Shown here one piece after another: positions 6,201 to 8,095 of a stretch of DNA of 8,095 nucleotides. Within the stretch, counting starts at the first letter, position 1, and each line of letters begins with the position of its first letter. A program made the position numbers and the translations under genes. The notes under the pieces are model-generated. The model was given only the letters and a program-made list of their open reading frames with translations, did not search any database and was not told the DNA's origin. The stretch is from Propionibacteriales bacterium (lineage in GTDB: Bacteria > Actinomycetota > Actinomycetes > Propionibacteriales > Propionibacteriaceae): positions 1-8,095 of the forward strand of contig JAKDKP010000078.1 in assembly GCA_030453285.1 (NCBI GenBank), in the 5' to 3' direction.

Positions 6201-8095
6201 TGGGTCTCGGTCGTCCGACACTTCCGCGAGATGGGACAGGACTGCCAGACCAGCGACTTCACCGCGGTCGGCATTGGAGACATGAGCGGCGATGTGTTCG
6301 GCAACGGGATGCTGCGTAGCCGTCACACCAAACTCGTGGCGGCCTTCAACCACCTGCACATCTTCATTGATCCGACCCCCGACCCGGCCCGGTCGTTCGC
6401 CGAACGGCAACGGTTGTTCGATCTGCCGCGATCCACGTGGGCCGACTACGACGCCTCCTTGATCAGCAACGGCGGTGGCATCTTCGACCGTACGGTGAAG
6501 TCGATCATGATCACCGAGCCGATGCGGGCCGCGCTCGGCATCTCCGCCGACGTCGAATCCCTCTCGCCGACGGAGTTGATCAGTGCCATTCTCACTGCAC
6601 CCGTCGATCTGCTCTGGAACGGTGGCATCGGCACGTATGTGAAGGCTTCGGTCGAGACCCAGGGCGCTGCCGGTGACCGCGCCAACGATGCGCTGCGGGT
6701 CAATGGTGCGGACCTGCGGGCACGGTGCGTGGGCGAGGGCGGCAACCTGGGATTCACCCAGCTCGGACGGATCGAATACGCCGCGAACGGTGGACAGATC
6801 AACACCGACTTCATCGACAACTCCGCCGGCGTCGGCTGCTCCGACCTCGAGGTCAACATCAAGATCCTGTTGGGTGCCGAGGTGAATACCGGACGCCTCG
6901 ACCTGTCGGACCGCAACACCTTGTTGGCGTCGATGACCGACGAGGTCTCCGATCTGGTGCTGGCGCACAACTACGACCAGAACCTGGCGCTGGCCAATGG
7001 CGTGTTCCAGTCGGCCTCGATGGCTGGTGTGCACGAGGACTGGATGACCGACCTCGAGGAACGGGATCTGTTGGACCGTGAGATCGAGTTCCTGCCGCTG
7101 AGTGAGGAGATGGCGGCTCGTCGCGATGCCGGGCGTGGGCTCACCTCACCAGAATTGGCGACTCTGCTCGCGTACACCAAGATCGTCCTGGCCGACGAGG
7201 TGATCGCCTCGGACCTGCCCGACGACCCGTACCTGGCCGACCGGTTGATCAACTATTTTCCGAGTGCGCTGCGGAAGAAGTACGCAGATCAGATGCCCGA
7301 GCATCGTCTGCATCGCGAGATCATTGCGACCGTCGCGGTCAACGAGTTCGTCGACACCGCAGGTATCACCTGCTGGTATCGCCTGAACAACGAGAACGGT
7401 GCATCTCCGGCCGAGGTGATGCGCGCCCACCTGGTGGCCCGGCAGGTGTGCGGGGCGGCTGATCTGGAGCAGCAGATCCGCGATCTTGATCACCAGGTCG
7501 ATGCCGATACCCAGACCGTCCTGCGGATGGAGGTGCGGACCTTGGTCGAACGGGTCACCCGATGGGTGATCAACAACCTGCCGACCCCACTCGACATCGC
7601 GGGTGCGATCGAGCAGTACCGGGTCGGGGTGTCGACGGTCCGTCACGCACTGCCCGAACTGCTGGTGGGGCGTGAGTCGCAGCACTACCGGGAACGCCTG
7701 GGCCGCTACACCCAGGCCGGTGTGCCCCAGGAACTGGCCGAGACCGTTGCCGCGTTGCCGGAGAGCTATTCGGCGTTGACGGTGGTGCAGACGGCCAACC
7801 GGGAGGGTGTCGACGTGCTCGACACCGCCGCAGTGCACGTACGCCTGGGCGACGTCATCGGTCTGGATCAGTTGCTGAGCCAGATCGTCGCACTGCCGCG
7901 TGAGGATCGCTGGCAGACCATGGCCAGAGCCGCGCTGCGCGATGACCTGCACAGCCTGCAGGGCCAACTCACCGCGCAGGTGTTGACCCGCGGCGATGCG
8001 GGTCGGCCTTCGGCCGAGCAGGTCGGCGCCTGGCAGCAGCAGACTCCCAAGGTCGAGCAGGCGGTGGCGACGCTTCGGGCGATCTGCGCCGATGA
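3294..8095 (+). CDS. gdh: Large NAD-dependent glutamate dehydrogenase (GDH180 type), 3' end beyond window
   Basis: Catabolic enzyme that deaminates glutamate to 2-oxoglutarate and ammonium with NAD+, in the cytoplasm. From GTG 3294 the frame is open for 1,600 complete codons and off the right edge. Family members have about 1,600-1,650 residues, so only a short tail is missing. The N-terminal half has three ACT-like stretches, near residues 95-170 (VIQVITDDKPFLVDTV), 400-480 (VRMFTRRDPFGRFVSCLVY) and 570-650 (LRFKIFRRGQSLSLSTVLP). The catalytic core has R822-GGLRWSD, then the KAQMVKNTVIVPVGAKGGF block with Lys858 matching the catalytic lysine of ordinary GDHs, and ADKGTASFSD (Asp924). Next come YDHKGMGITAKGAW and the Rossmann loop G993-I-G995-D-M-S-G999. 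LLWNGGIGTYVKA and GEGGNLGFTQLGRIEYA follow. The C-terminal helical region includes LTSPELATLLAYTKI. Substitutions at 1019, 1021, 1181 and 1185 look unusual. In mycobacteria this enzyme type is inhibited by the FHA protein GarA; no GarA gene is in view. Confidence 0.98.
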   Translation, partial: MTTSLEDEKSVRIDELARQGVRVAQSLGADADSTGEFLAHYFRHVDSDDLLERSVDDLLGLVGAHYKLGLERPAATAKVAVTTPRSDDQGWSAQGATVIQVITDDKPFLVDTVTMEINRHGWSVREVYHPQFTVRRDVTGHLLAVVHTSEAERDRSVLHESWMHLEVQPGEGHDTLDEITDGLQRVLRDVEEAVEDWAKMRERATDAAQVLIDNPPTGYTPAEIASAHDLLEWVANDNFTFQGYREYKVTQVDGAARYEPVTGTGLGILRADNTAANAFHAIVPDGHRPTLLVITKNDTRSTIHRPAYLDYLGLRIIDDAGKVVGERRFVGLFGSSAYTESVTRLPVLRDKALTILEGSGYDAASHGGKAIMAALDNYPRDELFQTSVEELAPIVEKVARLKERRQVRMFTRRDPFGRFVSCLVYLPRDRYSTTVRSRIQARLLELLDGETADFTVQVSESVLARLFLVVRGPSGRTVPDLDVGAAERELTSALRSWNDDFSDEVASHDDSDAALLQWSALLPEGYKEDFSARQAMLDLAALEQSGPDESGQNRSQMALYAPERQGDEADLRFKIFRRGQSLSLSTVLPHLTVLGVDVIDERPYGLSDHTETGERSHIYDFGLKVPGGAEAVETIWTAEARERFMSAFAASWQGESEPDSFNALVMAAGLTWQQVGWLRAISRYLRQTGTPYSQSYIATSLRANTPIAAKLVELFEARFDPRHPAATDHQARVRHATAIKDEIIAALGEVTSLDHDRIIRAFVRVLMAVIRTNAFQADRPALTLKLLPRDIPGLPEPRPAFELFVHSPRVEGVHMRFGAVARGGLRWSDRAEDYRTEVLGLVKAQMVKNTVIVPVGAKGGFSCKQLPDPAADREAWLAEGVACYKIFINSLLDVTDSIAEGEVVAPVDVVRYDADDPYLVVAADKGTASFSDIANEISVDRGFWLGDAFASGGSAGYDHKGMGITAKGAWVSVVRHFREMGQDCQTSDFTAVGIGDMSGDVFGNGMLRSRHTKLVAAFNHLHIFIDPTPDPARSFAERQRLFDLPRSTWADYDASLISNGGGIFDRTVKSIMITEPMRAALGISADVESLSPTELISAILTAPVDLLWNGGIGTYVKASVETQGAAGDRANDALRVNGADLRARCVGEGGNLGFTQLGRIEYAANGGQINTDFIDNSAGVGCSDLEVNIKILLGAEVNTGRLDLSDRNTLLASMTDEVSDLVLAHNYDQNLALANGVFQSASMAGVHEDWMTDLEERDLLDREIEFLPLSEEMAARRDAGRGLTSPELATLLAYTKIVLADEVIASDLPDDPYLADRLINYFPSALRKKYADQMPEHRLHREIIATVAVNEFVDTAGITCWYRLNNENGASPAEVMRAHLVARQVCGAADLEQQIRDLDHQVDADTQTVLRMEVRTLVERVTRWVINNLPTPLDIAGAIEQYRVGVSTVRHALPELLVGRESQHYRERLGRYTQAGVPQELAETVAALPESYSALTVVQTANREGVDVLDTAAVHVRLGDVIGLDQLLSQIVALPREDRWQTMARAALRDDLHSLQGQLTAQVLTRGDAGRPSAEQVGAWQQQTPKVEQAVATLRAICAD

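Noticed and set aside
5034..7034. Very long - strand open frame (666 codons) opposite the gdh catalytic core
   Set aside because: It lies exactly antisense to the conserved catalytic region, in the phase where G/C-rich third positions suppress stops. It has no domain or plausible ribosome binding site. The same applies to the - strand frame at 7146-7967.
1..8095. TGATCA appears to be over-represented (about 18 copies by hand count)
   Set aside because: Nearly all copies are in-frame xTG-ATC-Axx, that is Leu or Val followed by Ile and a codon starting with A, with ATC the preferred Ile codon. Codon context explains it; a genome-wide dicodon-corrected count would be needed to argue for a motif.
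1..8095. Search for a novel system (defence, mobile element, CRISPR, retroelement, RNA gene)
   Set aside because: No arrays of spaced repeats, terminal inverted repeats, integrase or transposase motifs, tRNA-like clover-leaf or rRNA sequence was seen. The gene content is core metabolism with ordinary families.

Overview
The window is GC-rich, densely coding DNA. It uses GTG starts, G/C-ending codons and families typical of Actinobacteria: a DUF2505 protein, a roughly 180-kDa NAD-glutamate dehydrogenase, and a Streptomyces R61-like serine hydrolase. A high-GC actinobacterium is well supported. A member of the Propionibacteriaceae is a guess that the sequence alone does not settle.

Layout, left to right. 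(1) The 3' two thirds of pruA (L-glutamate gamma-semialdehyde/1-pyrroline-5-carboxylate dehydrogenase) enters from the left edge on the + strand. (2) Two bases after its stop begins a 99-aa, very acidic, lysine-free protein of unknown function. (3) After 68 bp comes a membrane-anchored class C beta-lactamase/DD-peptidase-fold serine hydrolase, apparently with its own promoter placed for a leaderless transcript. (4) A DUF2505 (SRPBCC/START-like) gene lies convergently on the - strand, 66 bp away. (5) Divergent from it, across a 186-bp regulatory gap, is a very long + strand gene for the large NAD-dependent glutamate dehydrogenase. It runs off the right edge with 1,600 complete codons visible, so nearly all of it is present.

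The metabolic theme is proline/glutamate catabolism. PruA makes glutamate from the proline breakdown intermediate, and the NAD-GDH deaminates glutamate to 2-oxoglutarate, both steps giving NADH. The hydrolase and the DUF2505 gene sit between them with no obvious link to this pathway. No stretch over 300 bp lacks a gene. I see no RNA gene, mobile element, CRISPR array, phage gene or defence system.

Most of the region is ordinary core-type DNA. The points worth a second look are the unknown gene coupled to pruA, the leaderless-type promoter with an adjacent inverted repeat, an inverted repeat in the gdh leader, and paired substitutions in two normally invariant-looking motifs of the GDH.
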